NCBI RefSeq assembly: GCF_001723355.1
Contig: NZ_LPWE01000012.1
Coordinates: 434,001-498,000, forward strand
From: Methyloceanibacter stevinii
GTDB lineage: Bacteria > Pseudomonadota > Alphaproteobacteria > Rhizobiales > Methyloligellaceae
DNA: 64,000 nt
Reading direction: 5' to 3'
Below, piece after piece: positions 9,580 through 20,190 of this stretch. A program made the position numbers and the translations under genes. Numbering within the stretch: position 1 is the stretch's first letter; each line of letters opens with the position of its first letter. A model generated the notes under the pieces. The model made no database searches. It worked only from the letters and a program-made list of their open reading frames with translations, and was not told where the DNA came from.

Positions 9580-11181
9580 CTAGGAAGGTGCCGGCGCGCC
9601 GTCGCGGATCAGTTTGTAGTTGATCGAGTCGAGCAGTGCCTCGAAGGACGCATCGACGATATTGGGCGAGACACCGACCGTGAACCAGCGGCGCCCCTCG
9701 CCGTCGCGGCTCTCGACCAGAACACGCGTGACCGCGTCCGTGCCACCCGTCAGGATACGGACCTTGTAGTCTACGAGCTTCAGATCGTCGATGTAGCTCT
9801 GATACGGCCCGAGATCCTTGCGGAGAGCATTGTCGAGGGCATTGATAGGACCGTTGCCCTCGCCCACCGACATCACCGAGTTGCCGTCGACGCGCGCCTT
9901 CACCGTCGCTTCCGAGATCGTCACCAACTCGCCGAGGGCGTTGTGGCGGCGCTCGACCATGACGCGGAACGAGTCGATATCGAAGAACTGGGGCACGGTC
10001 TCCAGCATGCGCCGCGCCAGGAGTTCGAACGAGGCCTCCGCCGCTTCATAGGCGTATCCGACCGCTTCGCGTTCCTTCACCAGTTCCACAAGCCGGCCGA
10101 CCCGCGGATCGTCCTTGGACACGGTCAGGCCGATGCTCTCAAGCTGCGCCAGAATGTTAGACCGGCCGCCCTGGTTGGACACCAGCAGCTTGCGCACATT
10201 GCCGACGCTCTCCGGCGGCACATGCTCATAGGTGCGCGGATCCTTCTTCACCGCCGAGACGTGAATGCCGCCTTTGTGCGCGAACGCCGCCTCGCCCACA
10301 TACGGCGCGTGCCGGTCGGGAGCCTGATTCAGCATCTCATCGAGAACGCGCGAGGCGTGAGTCAGGGTGCTGAGCTTCTCGGGTGAGATGTTCGTTTCGA
10401 AACGGTCCGCATACCCGCTCTTGAGCAGCAGCGTGGGAATGATCGACGTCAGGTTGGCGTTGCCGCAGCGCTCGCCGACACCGTTCAGCGTGCCCTGGAT
10501 CTGCCGCGCGCCGGCGCGCACCGCCGCCAGCGAATTGGCAACGCCGTTGTCGGTGTCGTTGTGCACATGGATGCCGACATGATCGCCCGGGATGTTCGCG
10601 ACGACGTCCGCCACGATCGCCTCGACCTCTTCCGGCAAGGTGCCGCCATTGGTGTCGCAGAGCACGACCCAACGCGCGCCCGCGTCATAAGCAGTCTTGG
10701 CGCATTCAAGTGCGTAAGGCGCATTGGCTTTGTAGCCGTCGAAGAAATGCTCGCAGTCCAGCAGCGCTTCGCGTCCCGACGCGACGACCGCCTCGACGGA
10801 CTCCTTGATGCCCGCGAGATTCTCCTCGAGCGTGATCCCGAGCGCGACATCCACATGGAAGTCCCACGTCTTGCCCACAAGGCAGATCGCATCCGCCTCG
10901 GCGGCAAGAAGCGCCTGGAAGCCGGGATCGTTGGAGATCGACCGGCCCGGCCGCTTCGTCATGCCGAAGGCGGTGACCTTGGTGCCGACTTCGCGGTCCT
11001 TGGAGAAGAGTTCCGTATCGATAGGGTTCGCGCCCGGATAGCCGGCCTCGACATAGTCGAGACCGAGCCGGTCGAGCTGCTCGGCGATCAGCAACTTGTC
11101 CTCGAGCGAAAAGTCGACGCCATGTGTCTGGGCGCCGTCCCGCAAGGTCGTGTCGTACAGGGAGAGGGTTTCGCGTGCCAT
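9580..11181 (-). CDS. cimA: (R)-citramalate synthase
   Basis: Condenses pyruvate with acetyl-CoA to citramalate, which gives 2-oxobutyrate for isoleucine without threonine. The 533-residue protein has an N-terminal TIM-barrel with SLYDTTLRDGAQ at residues 7-18 and the metal-binding HVHNDTDNGVANS, and a C-terminal LeuA-type allosteric domain from about residue 385. Length and the opening motif match the CimA group (TIGR00977) better than 2-isopropylmalate synthase or homocitrate synthase. A 40-residue membrane peptide and a GNAT gene lie directly upstream on the same strand. The C-terminal domain suggests feedback control by isoleucine. Confidence 0.92.
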   Translation of the reverse strand: MARETLSLYDTTLRDGAQTHGVDFSLEDKLLIAEQLDRLGLDYVEAGYPGANPIDTELFSKDREVGTKVTAFGMTKRPGRSISNDPGFQALLAAEADAICLVGKTWDFHVDVALGITLEENLAGIKESVEAVVASGREALLDCEHFFDGYKANAPYALECAKTAYDAGARWVVLCDTNGGTLPEEVEAIVADVVANIPGDHVGIHVHNDTDNGVANSLAAVRAGARQIQGTLNGVGERCGNANLTSIIPTLLLKSGYADRFETNISPEKLSTLTHASRVLDEMLNQAPDRHAPYVGEAAFAHKGGIHVSAVKKDPRTYEHVPPESVGNVRKLLVSNQGGRSNILAQLESIGLTVSKDDPRVGRLVELVKEREAVGYAYEAAEASFELLARRMLETVPQFFDIDSFRVMVERRHNALGELVTISEATVKARVDGNSVMSVGEGNGPINALDNALRKDLGPYQSYIDDLKLVDYKVRILTGGTDAVTRVLVESRDGEGRRWFTVGVSPNIVDASFEALLDSINYKLIRDGAPAPS

Positions 11182-11184
11182 GGC

Positions 11185-11307
11185 CTAAACCACACCGAAC
11201 ACGAAGCGCAGGGCAAGCAGCACCGCCAACACCAGCACCGCCAGTTTGATCGCGAGATAGACACCCTTCGAGCCCTTGAACGGGGTGTCTTTGAGGAAGT
11301 TGCTCAT
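11185..11307 (-). CDS. 40-residue membrane peptide
   Basis: A short gene encoding a 40-residue peptide that begins [20 protein letters not shown]. Residues 17-38 form one hydrophobic helix (LAIKLAVLVLAVLLALRFVF), and the N-terminus is basic, so it is probably a single-pass inner-membrane peptide. Its ATG overlaps the TGA of the restored GNAT frame in an ATGA junction, a typical sign of translational coupling, and it ends four bases before the cimA start codon. The family and role are unknown. The tight fit between two genes and the clean helix make it credible. Confidence 0.6.
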   Translation of the reverse strand: MSNFLKDTPFKGSKGVYLAIKLAVLVLAVLLALRFVFGVV

Positions 11308-11809
11308 TGCACGGTCTCCGGCCCTGGCAGGGTCTTCTTCATCGTCGTGTTGGACAGCCACTCATCGCCACACCGGACGCTGTTGCGCTGCTGGGCGGCA
11401 TAGCCGCGCTTGTTGAAGAAATCGAGGCGCTGTCGCTGGCGTCCACGCTCAGATCCTTGGCACCGCGGCCCGCCGCGATCTTCTCCAGCGCGTCGGCCAG
11501 CAACGTGCCAACGCCGCGTTCCACCGCCGCGGGATGCACATAAAGGAACCCGACCTTGCTGTCCGTCTCGAGCGAGGCAAAGCCTACCGGCGATCCGCCC
11601 ATGGTCGCGACGATCGTCGTGTGGTCGGCCAAGGTCTTGGCGAAGGCCTCCTCGTTGTTCGCGGCGGCGATCCAGGCTTCCTGCTGCTCGACCTCGTACT
11701 CGTCCTGGGTCAGCTCCATGATGCTCGCGCGAAAGATCTCTGCGAGCAACGGCGCCTCGCCGGGCAACATGGGCCGCAGCGCGAGTTGCGGATTGGCTTC
11801 GGCACTCAT
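11304..11809 (-). CDS. GNAT family N-acetyltransferase (frameshift)
   Basis: A GCN5-type acyltransferase of unknown substrate. Residues 1-118 read normally and include the acetyl-CoA-binding strand and loop [19 protein letters not shown]. Directly after LSVDASDSA the frame turns into low-complexity Ser/Ala sequence. Adding one C near 11427 (GCCTC read as GCCCTC) restores [17 protein letters not shown], the usual final GNAT strand, and a protein of about 168 residues ending at 11304. The stop then overlaps the start of the 40-residue peptide, which supports the restored reading. The start overlaps the cysS stop by four bases. Confidence 0.8.
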
Positions 11810-13242
11810 CGCGCCACCTCCCAGGTCGTTTTCAGCTCGCCCGTCTCCGGGTCCTTCGCGTCCATCAAGACGATGCCCATGGCCTGAAGCTCGTCGCGAA
11901 TGCGGTCGGCTTCGGCGAAGTCTTTTGCTTTGCGGGCTTCGAGCCGGCCTGCGACTAGCGCATCGACCTTTGCTTTCCGATCAGCGGCACCTACGGCTGT
12001 CGCCTCGGAGCCACCATGCGCTTCGCCAGCAGCTACAGCATGCCGTGCAACATTGGCACGCGTCCCGGAGAAGCCGAGGAAACCGAGTGCGGCCCGAAGC
12101 GCCGCAAACTCTTTGGCGCCATGAAGCTTGTGCAACTCGGCGATGACCTTCGGCGTGTTCAAATCGTCCGACAGCGCATCGACAACCGCCTGCGGGATTT
12201 CGGACGCCGGCTCGTGGGCCTCGACGTCCCCATACCAATCCCACAGCGTCTTGTGGGACTCGTCGAGACTGACAAACGTCCAGTCGAGCGGCTGGCGATA
12301 ATGGGTGCGGAACATGTTGAACCGGAGCGCCTCGCCCGGCCAGGCATAGCCCTGCCATCCGGTCAGCAGCTCGTGCACCGTGACGAAGTTGCCGAGGCTC
12401 TTCGACATCTTCTCGCCTTCCACCTGCAGGAAGCCGTTATGCATCCACACCTGCGCCATGATGTCGGTGCCGTGGGCGCAGCGCGACTGGGCGATCTCGT
12501 TCTCGTGGTGCGGAAAGGCGAGATCAATCCCGCCGCCATGGATATCGAATACCTCGCCGAGATGCGCGGCGGACATGGCCGAGCACTCGATGTGCCAACC
12601 TGGTCGTCCGGGCGTCTCGATGCCCCCCGGCGACGGCCAGGACGGTTCGCCAGGCTTCGACGGCTTCCACAACACGAAATCCATGGGGTCCTTCTTGAAG
12701 GGCGCGACCTCGACCCGCGCGCCCGCGATCATCTCGTCCAAGGACCGGCCGGAGAGCTTCCCGTAATCCGGCATCGAAGAGACGCTGAAGAGCACGTGGC
12801 CCTCGGCAACATAGGCGCTGCCCTTGGCGATCAGGCGGTCGATCATGGTGCGCATCTGCTCGATATGCTCGGTCGCGCGCGCTCGACCGTGGGGGTCGAG
12901 CGCCCCGAGCGCGCGCATGTCCGCGTGGAACTGCGCCTCGGTCTGCTCGGTGACCTTGCGGATCGCTTCGTTCAGCGGCAGGTCAGGGTAGTCGCGGGCC
13001 GCGCGCGCGTTGATCTTGTCGTCCACGTCCGTGATGTTGCGGACATAGGTCACATGATCGGGCCCGTAGAGGTGCCGCAGCAAGCGGAACAGCACATCGA
13101 ACACGATGACGGGGCGCGCATTGCCGATATGCGCGTAGTCGTAGACGGTCGGCCCGCAGACATAGAGGCGCACATTGCCCGGATCGAGAGGCGTGAAGTC
13201 CTCTTTGCGGCGGGTGAGCGTATTGTAAATCGTAAGCGACAC
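11806..13242 (-). CDS. cysS: Cysteinyl-tRNA synthetase
   Basis: Charges tRNA-Cys in the cytoplasm. The protein has 478 residues, the normal size. The class I signature is HIGNARP near residue 38, with the zinc-site Cys in [14 protein letters not shown], and the second signature is KMSKSLGNF. The fold includes the His/Cys zinc ligands around GWHIECSAM. It is the first gene of a minus-strand run with the GNAT protein, the 40-residue peptide and cimA. The 260 bases upstream, shared with a divergent gene, should hold its promoter. Confidence 0.96.
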   Translation of the reverse strand: MSLTIYNTLTRRKEDFTPLDPGNVRLYVCGPTVYDYAHIGNARPVIVFDVLFRLLRHLYGPDHVTYVRNITDVDDKINARAARDYPDLPLNEAIRKVTEQTEAQFHADMRALGALDPHGRARATEHIEQMRTMIDRLIAKGSAYVAEGHVLFSVSSMPDYGKLSGRSLDEMIAGARVEVAPFKKDPMDFVLWKPSKPGEPSWPSPGGIETPGRPGWHIECSAMSAAHLGEVFDIHGGGIDLAFPHHENEIAQSRCAHGTDIMAQVWMHNGFLQVEGEKMSKSLGNFVTVHELLTGWQGYAWPGEALRFNMFRTHYRQPLDWTFVSLDESHKTLWDWYGDVEAHEPASEIPQAVVDALSDDLNTPKVIAELHKLHGAKEFAALRAALGFLGFSGTRANVARHAVAAGEAHGGSEATAVGAADRKAKVDALVAGRLEARKAKDFAEADRIRDELQAMGIVLMDAKDPETGELKTTWEVAR

Positions 13243-13505
13243 TGACTAGGCCCTTCGGCTTGAGGCCCGCCGGATGTTCGTCGGAGATGGATGGATAAGT
13301 AAAAAGAGGACGACCCGTGCGAGCTATTTTGCTAGCGCGGAATAATGCAGCCAGAAATGCTAAGGTTCGATTGCGGGTACATCATCTTGGTCCCGCTTAT
13401 GGCGGCAAACCGCCAAATCGTCAAGCAAACCATCTTATTCATGCCGCATTGACCGAAGATTCTTTGCGCGCATAATGTGCAATTGAGGTTTCCCCAAGGA
13501 TTGGA

Positions 13506-14732
13506 TTGACCGTCGTGAGGGTCCATCGCGGTTTTCGGCGTGTTTTCGCGCCAAGCGCGGCGCATCCGGCGCCCTTTGCAGCGCGGGCTATTGCCGGCCT
13601 GGGCGCGCTGGCGCTCGGCTGCCTGACGCTCGCTGGCCACGGCTTCGCCCAGTCCGAGCAGGATATCCGCTGCATGCAGCTGCAGCAGGAACTGGATGCG
13701 GCCAGCGGCGGCGGCGGCAACAATCCCGAACTGATCTCGCTCAATCAGGAAATCAACCAAGCAACGCAGGCGCACCGGGCCGTGAAGTCGGAAATGGACC
13801 GGGCCGGCTGCTACGAACGCATGCTCATCTTTGGGCGGGCCCTGAAGCGGACGCCGCGCTGTCTCAGCCTCAATGCTCGCGTCGAGGATGCGCGGCGCCA
13901 TGTCGAACGTCTGCAGGCGCAGCGCGCCTCCCTAGGGGGCGGCGGCAACCGGCGCCGGCAGCAGGAGCTCCAGCGCGCCATGCAGCAGAACGGCTGTAGC
14001 GGCGCCCCCCAGTCGGGCGGCGGAATCTTCGACTTCTTCGGCGGCCCCCGCCAGGAATACCAGACGCCGATCTATCGCAGCATCAATCCCAACGGCCGCT
14101 ATCGGACCGTGTGCGTGCGCCTCTGCGACGGCTTCTATTTCCCGATCCACTACTCCACCTACGGCAGCCAGGCCGGCCAAGACGCGCAGAAGTGCCAGGC
14201 CAGCTGCGCCGCGCCGGCCGAGCTCTACGTCTACCGGAATCCCGGCCAGGAAATCGAACAGGCGATCTCTCTGAGCGGCTCGCCCTACATGGATCTGCCG
14301 GTGGCCCTGCGCTACCGCAAGGAGTTCGTGAAGGGCTGCTCGTGCAAGAAAGCCGAGTACAACCCCATGGAGATCGAGGCGGCGAACAAGAGGGCGCAAG
14401 GGATGCCGGCCGACGGCGCGACCCAGGCTTCCGCCGCGCCAGCAGCACCGCAGGCACCGGCCACGCCTGAAGCGCAGCCCGAACCGAGCGGACCGCCGCC
14501 GCAGCTCAATCTGGATATTGGACAGACCTCCCCGTCCGAACTGCAGATCACGCCGCCGCCACAGGCGGCCCAAAACGGCGCACCGACCTTGCAGGTCCCC
14601 GTGCCCCCGGGATTCCAGCCACCGCCGCCCGCGGCCCAAGCGCCGGCGCAACCCGCGCCCCAAGCTTCGTCCGAAGCCCCGCCCCAGGGTCAGTCCTCGT
14701 TCGTCAAGAATCCGCACCGACCCCCAACTAGC
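13506..14732 (+). CDS. DUF2865 domain exported protein (probable frameshift at 3' end)
   Basis: A secreted or periplasmic protein. The N-terminus has a signal peptide ending near HGFAQ, followed by coiled-coil-like Gln-rich sequence. The middle holds the DUF2865 pattern: RTVCVRLCDGFYFPIHYST, then paired cysteines, then CSCK. A Pro/Ala/Gln-rich tail follows. The open frame runs on to 15284, 540 bases antisense to gltX, which is implausible. One extra base near 14690 gives the stop TAG at 14730-14732, eight bases from gltX. The start may be TTG 13506 or GTG 13515. The family's function is unknown; it is typical of Hyphomicrobiales. Confidence 0.75.
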
Positions 14733-14740
14733 GAGCGTGC

Positions 14741-16078
14741 CTATGCGGCCTCGCCGCGAAGGCGCTTAAGCGCCCGCTCCCGGCCGATCAGCGGCAGCAA
14801 CTGCTTCAGTTCCGGCCCATGGGGCTGTCCGGTCAGCGCCAGCCGCAGCGGCTGGAACAGCGCCTTTCCCTTGGCGCCCGTCTCCGCCTTCACGGCAGCG
14901 GTCCACGCCCCCCAGGTCTCCTCGGCCCACGGCTCGGGCGGCAGCAAGTCCGCCGCCACAGCGCAGAAGTCCGGGTCCTTCACGACCGGCTCGACCGGGC
15001 CCGTGACCACGGCCCACCAGCCCTTGGCGTCGTCCAGCACGTCGAGATTGCCCCGCACAGCGTCCCAGAACGCCTCCCCGCCGGTCACGCCCTGTTCCTC
15101 GAGACGCGCGGCAACGGCGGAGAACGGCAAGGCATGCAGCAGCTTGGCGTTCAGCAGGCGCAGCTCGTGCACATCGAAGCGGGCAGGCGCCCGCGACAGC
15201 TTGCCGAAGTCGAAGGCCTCGGCCAGTTCGTCCAAGCTATCGTGGGGCGCGATCGGGTCGCTGGTGCCGATCGTCGCCGCATAGCTGACCACGGCGAGCG
15301 GTTCGAGCCCCTCCTCGCGCATGCCCTGGATGGACAGGGACTTGTCGCGCTTCGACAAGGCCTGCCCCTCGGCGCCCACAAGAAGGTTGTGATGCCCGAA
15401 ATCGGGCGCGACCGCGCCCAGCGCCTCGAACAGCTGGATCTGCGGCGCCGTGTTGGCCACGTGGTCCTCGCCGCGAATGACGTGGGTGATACCAAGATCG
15501 ACATCGTCGACCACGCTCGGCAGCGTGTAGAGAAACGTGCCGTCGCCGCGGATCAGGACGGGATCGGACAGGGAGCCCGCATCCACATGCTGCCGGCCCC
15601 GCACGAGATCCTCCCAGACCACGTCGCGCGGCTCCAGCTTGAAGCGCCAATGGGGCTTGCGTCCCTCGGCCTCGAACGCCGCCCTCTCGTCATCGGTCAG
15701 TTCGAGCGCCGCCCGGTCGTAGACGGGGGGCTTCCCGCGCGCGAGCTGGCGCTTGCGCTTGAGCTCCAGCTCTTCGGGTGTCTCGTAGGCAGGATAGAGG
15801 CGGCCCAGCGCTTTCAGCTTCTCGACAGCCGCATCGTACCGCGCGAGCCGGTCCGACTGCCTGACCTTGTCGGACCACTCGAGGCCCAGCCAGGCGATAT
15901 CCTCTTCGATGCCGCGCGCGAAGGCTTCCGTCGAACGCTCCTTGTCCGTGTCGTCGAGGCGCAGAATGAACGAGCCGCCGGCCTTCCGGGCGAAAAGCGC
16001 ATTGATGATCGCGGTGCGGATATTGCCGGCGTGCAGCCGCCCCGTGGGGCTCGGCGCGAAGCGGACGGTGACACTCAT
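14741..16078 (-). CDS. gltX: Glutamyl-tRNA synthetase
   Basis: Charges tRNA-Glu (and possibly tRNA-Gln, later amidated, as in most alphaproteobacteria). The protein has 445 residues. The HIGH-type motif is [18 protein letters not shown] at residues 6-23 and the KMSKS-type motif is LSKRDKS. Alphaproteobacteria often carry two gltX copies with distinct lengths; this one resembles the shorter form. It starts one base after the nadE stop, on the same strand. The Cys/His zinc motif of the longer bacterial enzymes is not obvious. Confidence 0.94.
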   Translation of the reverse strand: MSVTVRFAPSPTGRLHAGNIRTAIINALFARKAGGSFILRLDDTDKERSTEAFARGIEEDIAWLGLEWSDKVRQSDRLARYDAAVEKLKALGRLYPAYETPEELELKRKRQLARGKPPVYDRAALELTDDERAAFEAEGRKPHWRFKLEPRDVVWEDLVRGRQHVDAGSLSDPVLIRGDGTFLYTLPSVVDDVDLGITHVIRGEDHVANTAPQIQLFEALGAVAPDFGHHNLLVGAEGQALSKRDKSLSIQGMREEGLEPLAVVSYAATIGTSDPIAPHDSLDELAEAFDFGKLSRAPARFDVHELRLLNAKLLHALPFSAVAARLEEQGVTGGEAFWDAVRGNLDVLDDAKGWWAVVTGPVEPVVKDPDFCAVAADLLPPEPWAEETWGAWTAAVKAETGAKGKALFQPLRLALTGQPHGPELKQLLPLIGRERALKRLRGEAA

Positions 16079-17752
16079 CTAGGTCGTCTCGCGGAATTTG
16101 TTGGTGATCGGATAGCGCCGGTCGCGGCCGAAATTGCGCTCGGTGATCTTGACCCCAGGCGCGGCCTGGCGGCGCTTGTATTCGGCGAGATAGAGCATGC
16201 GCTCGACCTTTTTCACGGTGTCGATATCGTGGCCGCGCGCGACGATTTCAGGCACGGAAAGCTCCTGCTCCACGAGGCAATTGAGAATGTCGTCCAGCAC
16301 CGGATAAGGCGGCAGGGAATCTACGTCCCGCTGATCGGGTTTCAGTTCCGCCGACGGGTCCTTGGTCAGGACGTTCTCCGGAATGATCACGCCGTCGGGC
16401 CCGAGGCATCCCTTCGGCCGGTTCTGATTGCGGTAACGCGACAGCGCATAGACCTGCCCCTTGTACAGGTCCTTGATGGGATTGAACCCGCCGTTCATAT
16501 CGCCATACAAGGTCGCGTAACCAACGGAAACCTCTGACTTATTTCCGGTCGTCAGCACGAGCGGCCCGAGCTTGTTCGACACCGCCATCAGGAGCGTGCC
16601 GCGCGTGCGCGACTGCAGGTTCTCCGCCGTGAAGCCGTCCGGCGTGCCGCCGAGCAACTCCGCGAGGCAAACGCCCAGGCCCTCGACGCCGTCATGGATC
16701 GGCACAATGTCGTAGCGGACACCCAGCGCCTTCGCGATCTGCTCCGCGTCGGTCAGGCTCTCGCTGCTAGTGTATTCGTACGGCAGCATGATGCAGTGAA
16801 CGCGATCCGCGCCCAGCGCATCGACGGCCATGACCGCGCACAGCGCCGAGTCGATGCCGCCCGAGAGGCCTAGGACCACGCCGGGAAAGCCATTCTTGTT
16901 GATGTAGTCGCGCAGGCCCGTGACGCAGGCGAGATAGTTGGCCGCCTCGCCGGTCTCGATGCCTGCGATCTCGCCTTGCGCGCAGCGCCAGCCGTCCGCG
17001 TCGCGGTGCCAATCGGTGACGACCGCCGCATCTTCCCAAGCCGGCACTTGCACCGCGCAGGTCCCGTCCGCGTTGAGCACGAAGGAGGCGCCGTCGAACA
17101 CGAGCTCGTCCTGTCCCCCGAATTGGTTGAGATAGACGAGCGGTCGCTTCGCTTCGGCCACGCGCGCCTCCGCCATGCCGTAACGGATCGCCTGCTTGCC
17201 CATCCAATAGGGCGACCCATTGGGAGCGATCAGGAGATCGGCCCCGGCCTCGGCCAGGGACGCGCAAATGCCCGCCTCCCAGATGTCCTCGCAGATGGGG
17301 ACACCCAGCTTCAGCCCCCTGAACGCAATCGGCTCCGGAATCGGCCCCGGCGCAAACACCCGTTTCTCGTCGAACACGCCGTAATTCGGCAGGACATGCT
17401 TGTAACGCACCGCGGCAACGCGGCCTACGTCCAGCAGTGCCACCGCGTTGTAAACGTCGTCGTCTTCCGCCCATGGCAAACCCATGAGCATGGCCGGACC
17501 GCCATCCTTGGTGCGTGCCGCCAAGTCCTCGCATGCGGCGCGCGCCGCGCGCTGCAAGGCCGGCTTCAATACAAGATCCTCGAGCGGATAGCCGGTCAGG
17601 AAGAGCTCGGAGAAGACCACAAGGTCCGCGCCGGACGCGGCAAAACCCTCCCGCAAGCGCAACGCGATCTCGAGATTACCTTCGAGATCGCCGACGACCG
17701 GGTTGGCCTGCGCGAGCGCGAGCTTGAATGAGTCCTTGGTTTCACTACCCAT
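16079..17752 (-). CDS. nadE: Glutamine-dependent NAD+ synthetase
   Basis: The last step of NAD synthesis: amidation of nicotinic acid adenine dinucleotide with ammonia from glutamine. The 557-residue protein has an N-terminal nitrilase-type glutaminase (residues 1-260) with the Glu in FSELFLTGYPLEDL, the Lys in the KHVLPNYGVFDE region and the Cys in VPICEDIW. The C-terminal synthetase has the P-loop LSGGIDSAL and TGNKSEVSVGYATLYGD. All motifs are intact. It lies immediately upstream of gltX on the same strand; the shared transcript need not mean a shared pathway. Confidence 0.95.
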   Translation of the reverse strand: MGSETKDSFKLALAQANPVVGDLEGNLEIALRLREGFAASGADLVVFSELFLTGYPLEDLVLKPALQRAARAACEDLAARTKDGGPAMLMGLPWAEDDDVYNAVALLDVGRVAAVRYKHVLPNYGVFDEKRVFAPGPIPEPIAFRGLKLGVPICEDIWEAGICASLAEAGADLLIAPNGSPYWMGKQAIRYGMAEARVAEAKRPLVYLNQFGGQDELVFDGASFVLNADGTCAVQVPAWEDAAVVTDWHRDADGWRCAQGEIAGIETGEAANYLACVTGLRDYINKNGFPGVVLGLSGGIDSALCAVMAVDALGADRVHCIMLPYEYTSSESLTDAEQIAKALGVRYDIVPIHDGVEGLGVCLAELLGGTPDGFTAENLQSRTRGTLLMAVSNKLGPLVLTTGNKSEVSVGYATLYGDMNGGFNPIKDLYKGQVYALSRYRNQNRPKGCLGPDGVIIPENVLTKDPSAELKPDQRDVDSLPPYPVLDDILNCLVEQELSVPEIVARGHDIDTVKKVERMLYLAEYKRRQAAPGVKITERNFGRDRRYPITNKFRETT

Positions 17753-17840
17753 GGAGTCAACTCAAATGGATGAATTGCGGTGACCGAAGCCGGGCTGCCC
17801 CCGAAACGGGGCGTGCGCAAAGCCCGCCCCCAGCATTCTG

Positions 17841-19238
17841 CTACTCGCCAGCCGCGACGGAGACTTGAGGCACGGGCCGGCCTTCCCGCTCGCGGCGCAG
17901 ACGCGCCGCCACAATGAAGGCCAACTCGATCGACTGATCGGCATTGAGCCGGGGATCGCAGTGGGTGTGATACCGGTCCGACAGATCGGTTTCGGTGACC
18001 GCCTTCGCGCCGCCGACACATTCGGTGACGTTGTTGCCGGTCATCTCCACGTGGATCCCGCCCGCATGGGTTCCCTCGGCGCGATGCACGTCGAAGAAGG
18101 CTTCCACCTCCTTGACGATCAGATCGAAAGGCCGCGTCTTGTATCCGCTGCCGGCCTTGATCGTGTTGCCGTGCATCGGATCGCAGGTCCACACAACCGA
18201 CTTCCCTTCGCGTTCCACCGCTCGGATCAGCGCCGGGAGATGGTCGCCCACCTTGTCCGCGCCAAAACGGCAGATCAGCGTCAAGCGTCCGGGCTCGTTC
18301 TGCGGGCTGAGCAGATCGATCAGCCGCAGCAGTTCGTCCGAATCGACGCTCGGTCCGCATTTCACGCCGATCGGATTCTTGACCCCGCGCAGGAATTCCA
18401 GATGCGCATGGTCAAGCTGGCGCGTCCGGTCGCCGGCCCACAGGAAGTGGCCCGACGTGGCGTACCAATCGCCCGATGTGGAATCGATCCGGGTCAGCGC
18501 CTGCTCGTAACCGAGCAGCAGCGCTTCGTGGCTCGTGTACAGGCTCGTGGACCGCAGCTGCGGCGTGTTCTCGGGCGTCAGCCCGATCGCGCGCATGAAG
18601 CGCAGCGTTTCGGCGATGTGATCGGAGAGCTCCCGATAGCGGTGGCACGCCGGGCTGTCCTCGACAAAACCGAGATTCCACTGATGCACGTGCTCGAGAT
18701 TCGCGTAGCCGCCTTGCGAGAACGCGCGAAGCAGATTGAGCGTCGCCGCGGCCTGACGATAGGCCATGTGCATGCGCTGCGGATCAGGATTGCGATCCAG
18801 CTCCGAAAAATCGATGCCGTTGATGATGTCGCCGCGATAGCTCGGCAGCGAGACCCCATCCGAGGTCTCGGTGGACGACGAACGCGGGTTGGCGAACTGG
18901 CCGGCGATGCGGCCGACCTTCACCACGGGCGACCCGCCCGCATAGGTGAGCACCACCGCCATCTGCAGAAAAACGCGGAAGAAGTCGCGAATCGTATCCG
19001 GACCGTGCTCCGCGAAGCTCTCCGCGCAGTCGCCGCCTTGCAGCAGGAAGGCCTCGCCTTGCGCGACGCGGGCGAGCTTGGCCTTCAACTCCCGCGCCTC
19101 GCCTGCAAAAACCAGCGGCGGGAACGTGGCGAGCTGCTGCTCGACTTCGGACAGGGCTGCGGGATCCGGGTAGTCCGGAACCTGCTCAATCGGCTTTGAA
19201 CGCCAGCTATCGGGGCTCCAACGCGGTGCCATTCTCAT
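17841..19238 (-). CDS. Class II 3-deoxy-7-phosphoheptulonate synthase
   Basis: The first step of the shikimate pathway, joining phosphoenolpyruvate and erythrose 4-phosphate. The 465-residue protein is of the plant/Mycobacterium type. Metal and substrate motifs are [34 protein letters not shown] and [12 protein letters not shown]. In the loop usually read GQFAKPRS the lysine is Asn here (GQFANPRS, codon AAC near 18888). This residue lies in the active site of the M. tuberculosis enzyme, so it is a real change of interest or a base error. The gene is upstream of nadE and diverges from the VIT transporter. Confidence 0.93.
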   Translation of the reverse strand: MRMAPRWSPDSWRSKPIEQVPDYPDPAALSEVEQQLATFPPLVFAGEARELKAKLARVAQGEAFLLQGGDCAESFAEHGPDTIRDFFRVFLQMAVVLTYAGGSPVVKVGRIAGQFANPRSSSTETSDGVSLPSYRGDIINGIDFSELDRNPDPQRMHMAYRQAAATLNLLRAFSQGGYANLEHVHQWNLGFVEDSPACHRYRELSDHIAETLRFMRAIGLTPENTPQLRSTSLYTSHEALLLGYEQALTRIDSTSGDWYATSGHFLWAGDRTRQLDHAHLEFLRGVKNPIGVKCGPSVDSDELLRLIDLLSPQNEPGRLTLICRFGADKVGDHLPALIRAVEREGKSVVWTCDPMHGNTIKAGSGYKTRPFDLIVKEVEAFFDVHRAEGTHAGGIHVEMTGNNVTECVGGAKAVTETDLSDRYHTHCDPRLNADQSIELAFIVAARLRREREGRPVPQVSVAAGE

Positions 19239-19371
19239 TCTCCAGTTAAGTCCCCGCTATATAAGCACTTGAAATGACTGTGGCTAGCAGGGGATCGCGA
19301 TCACTTCTCTATCGCGTCTATCGCGGGGCCTGCCAAATAACCGATAATGACGCGGGAAGGAACCAAAAGCC

Positions 19372-20094
19372 GTGCCTTTGCTGGAGCATAGCCATAAGCC
19401 GCGCGATATCGCCAAGCGGCTCGCCCAGGGACCCAAGGTCAGCTATTTGCGCGATTGGGTCTATGGGGGGATCGACGGCACGGTGACCACCTTCGCCATC
19501 ATGGCGGGCGTGGTCGGCGCCGACCTCTCCGCGACGATCGTCATCATCCTGGGCCTCGCCAACCTCTTCGCCGACGGCTTTTCGATGGCCGCCAGCAACT
19601 ACACCGGCACCAAAGCGGAGAGTGACGAGTACGAACAGCTTCGCCGTACGGAAGAGCGCCATATCGAGCTCGCGCCCGAGGGCGAGAGGGAAGAAATCCG
19701 GCAGATCTTCCGGGCGAAGGGCTTCGAAGGCCAAGAGCTCGAAACCGTCGTCGCGGTCCTCACGAAGCATCGGAAGAGCTGGATCGAGACCATGATGCGC
19801 GAGGAGTATGGCCTGGCTGCCGCCGTGCACTCGCCGACGCGCGCCGCGTTCTTCACGTTCGTCGCCTTCGTGCTGTGCGGCAGCATTCCGCTCCTGCCCT
19901 ATCTCTTCCGGCTCGATCATCCGGAATGGCCGTCTGCCATCATGACCGGGGCAACATTCTTCGCCATCGGCTCGATCCGGAGCCGCTGGTCGCCGAAGCC
20001 GTGGTGGCTCGCGGGACTTGAGACCTTCGTCATCGGCATGGCGGCCGCGACCGTTGCCTATGTCATCGGGGCCGCGCTGAAAGGACTTGCCTGA
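19372..20094 (+). CDS. VIT1/CCC1 family Fe2+/Mn2+ transporter
   Basis: A membrane protein of 240 residues related to yeast CCC1 and plant VIT1, which move ferrous iron or manganese out of the cytoplasm. The family's first helix signature is [20 protein letters not shown] at residues 28-47, followed by [12 protein letters not shown]. The cytoplasmic part at residues 80-145 is Glu-rich with [13 protein letters not shown], like the metal-binding domain of the family. Two or three more helices close the protein. The start is GTG at 19372. It is monocistronic, divergent from DAHP synthase. The metal cannot be fixed from sequence. Confidence 0.88.
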   Translation: MPLLEHSHKPRDIAKRLAQGPKVSYLRDWVYGGIDGTVTTFAIMAGVVGADLSATIVIILGLANLFADGFSMAASNYTGTKAESDEYEQLRRTEERHIELAPEGEREEIRQIFRAKGFEGQELETVVAVLTKHRKSWIETMMREEYGLAAAVHSPTRAAFFTFVAFVLCGSIPLLPYLFRLDHPEWPSAIMTGATFFAIGSIRSRWSPKPWWLAGLETFVIGMAAATVAYVIGAALKGLA

Positions 20095-20190
20095 GCGCCT
20101 TTCACTTTCGCCATTCCGGGGGATCGTGCAAAAATCGCCGAAAGAGCGAATCGAACGTCGCTTACACGCTGACACACCGGGCCGATCCTT

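Noticed and set aside
14733-15284. Extension of the DUF2865 protein across gltX
   Set aside because: It would be antisense to an intact synthetase for 540 bases and has atypical composition. A one-base correction gives a stop before gltX.
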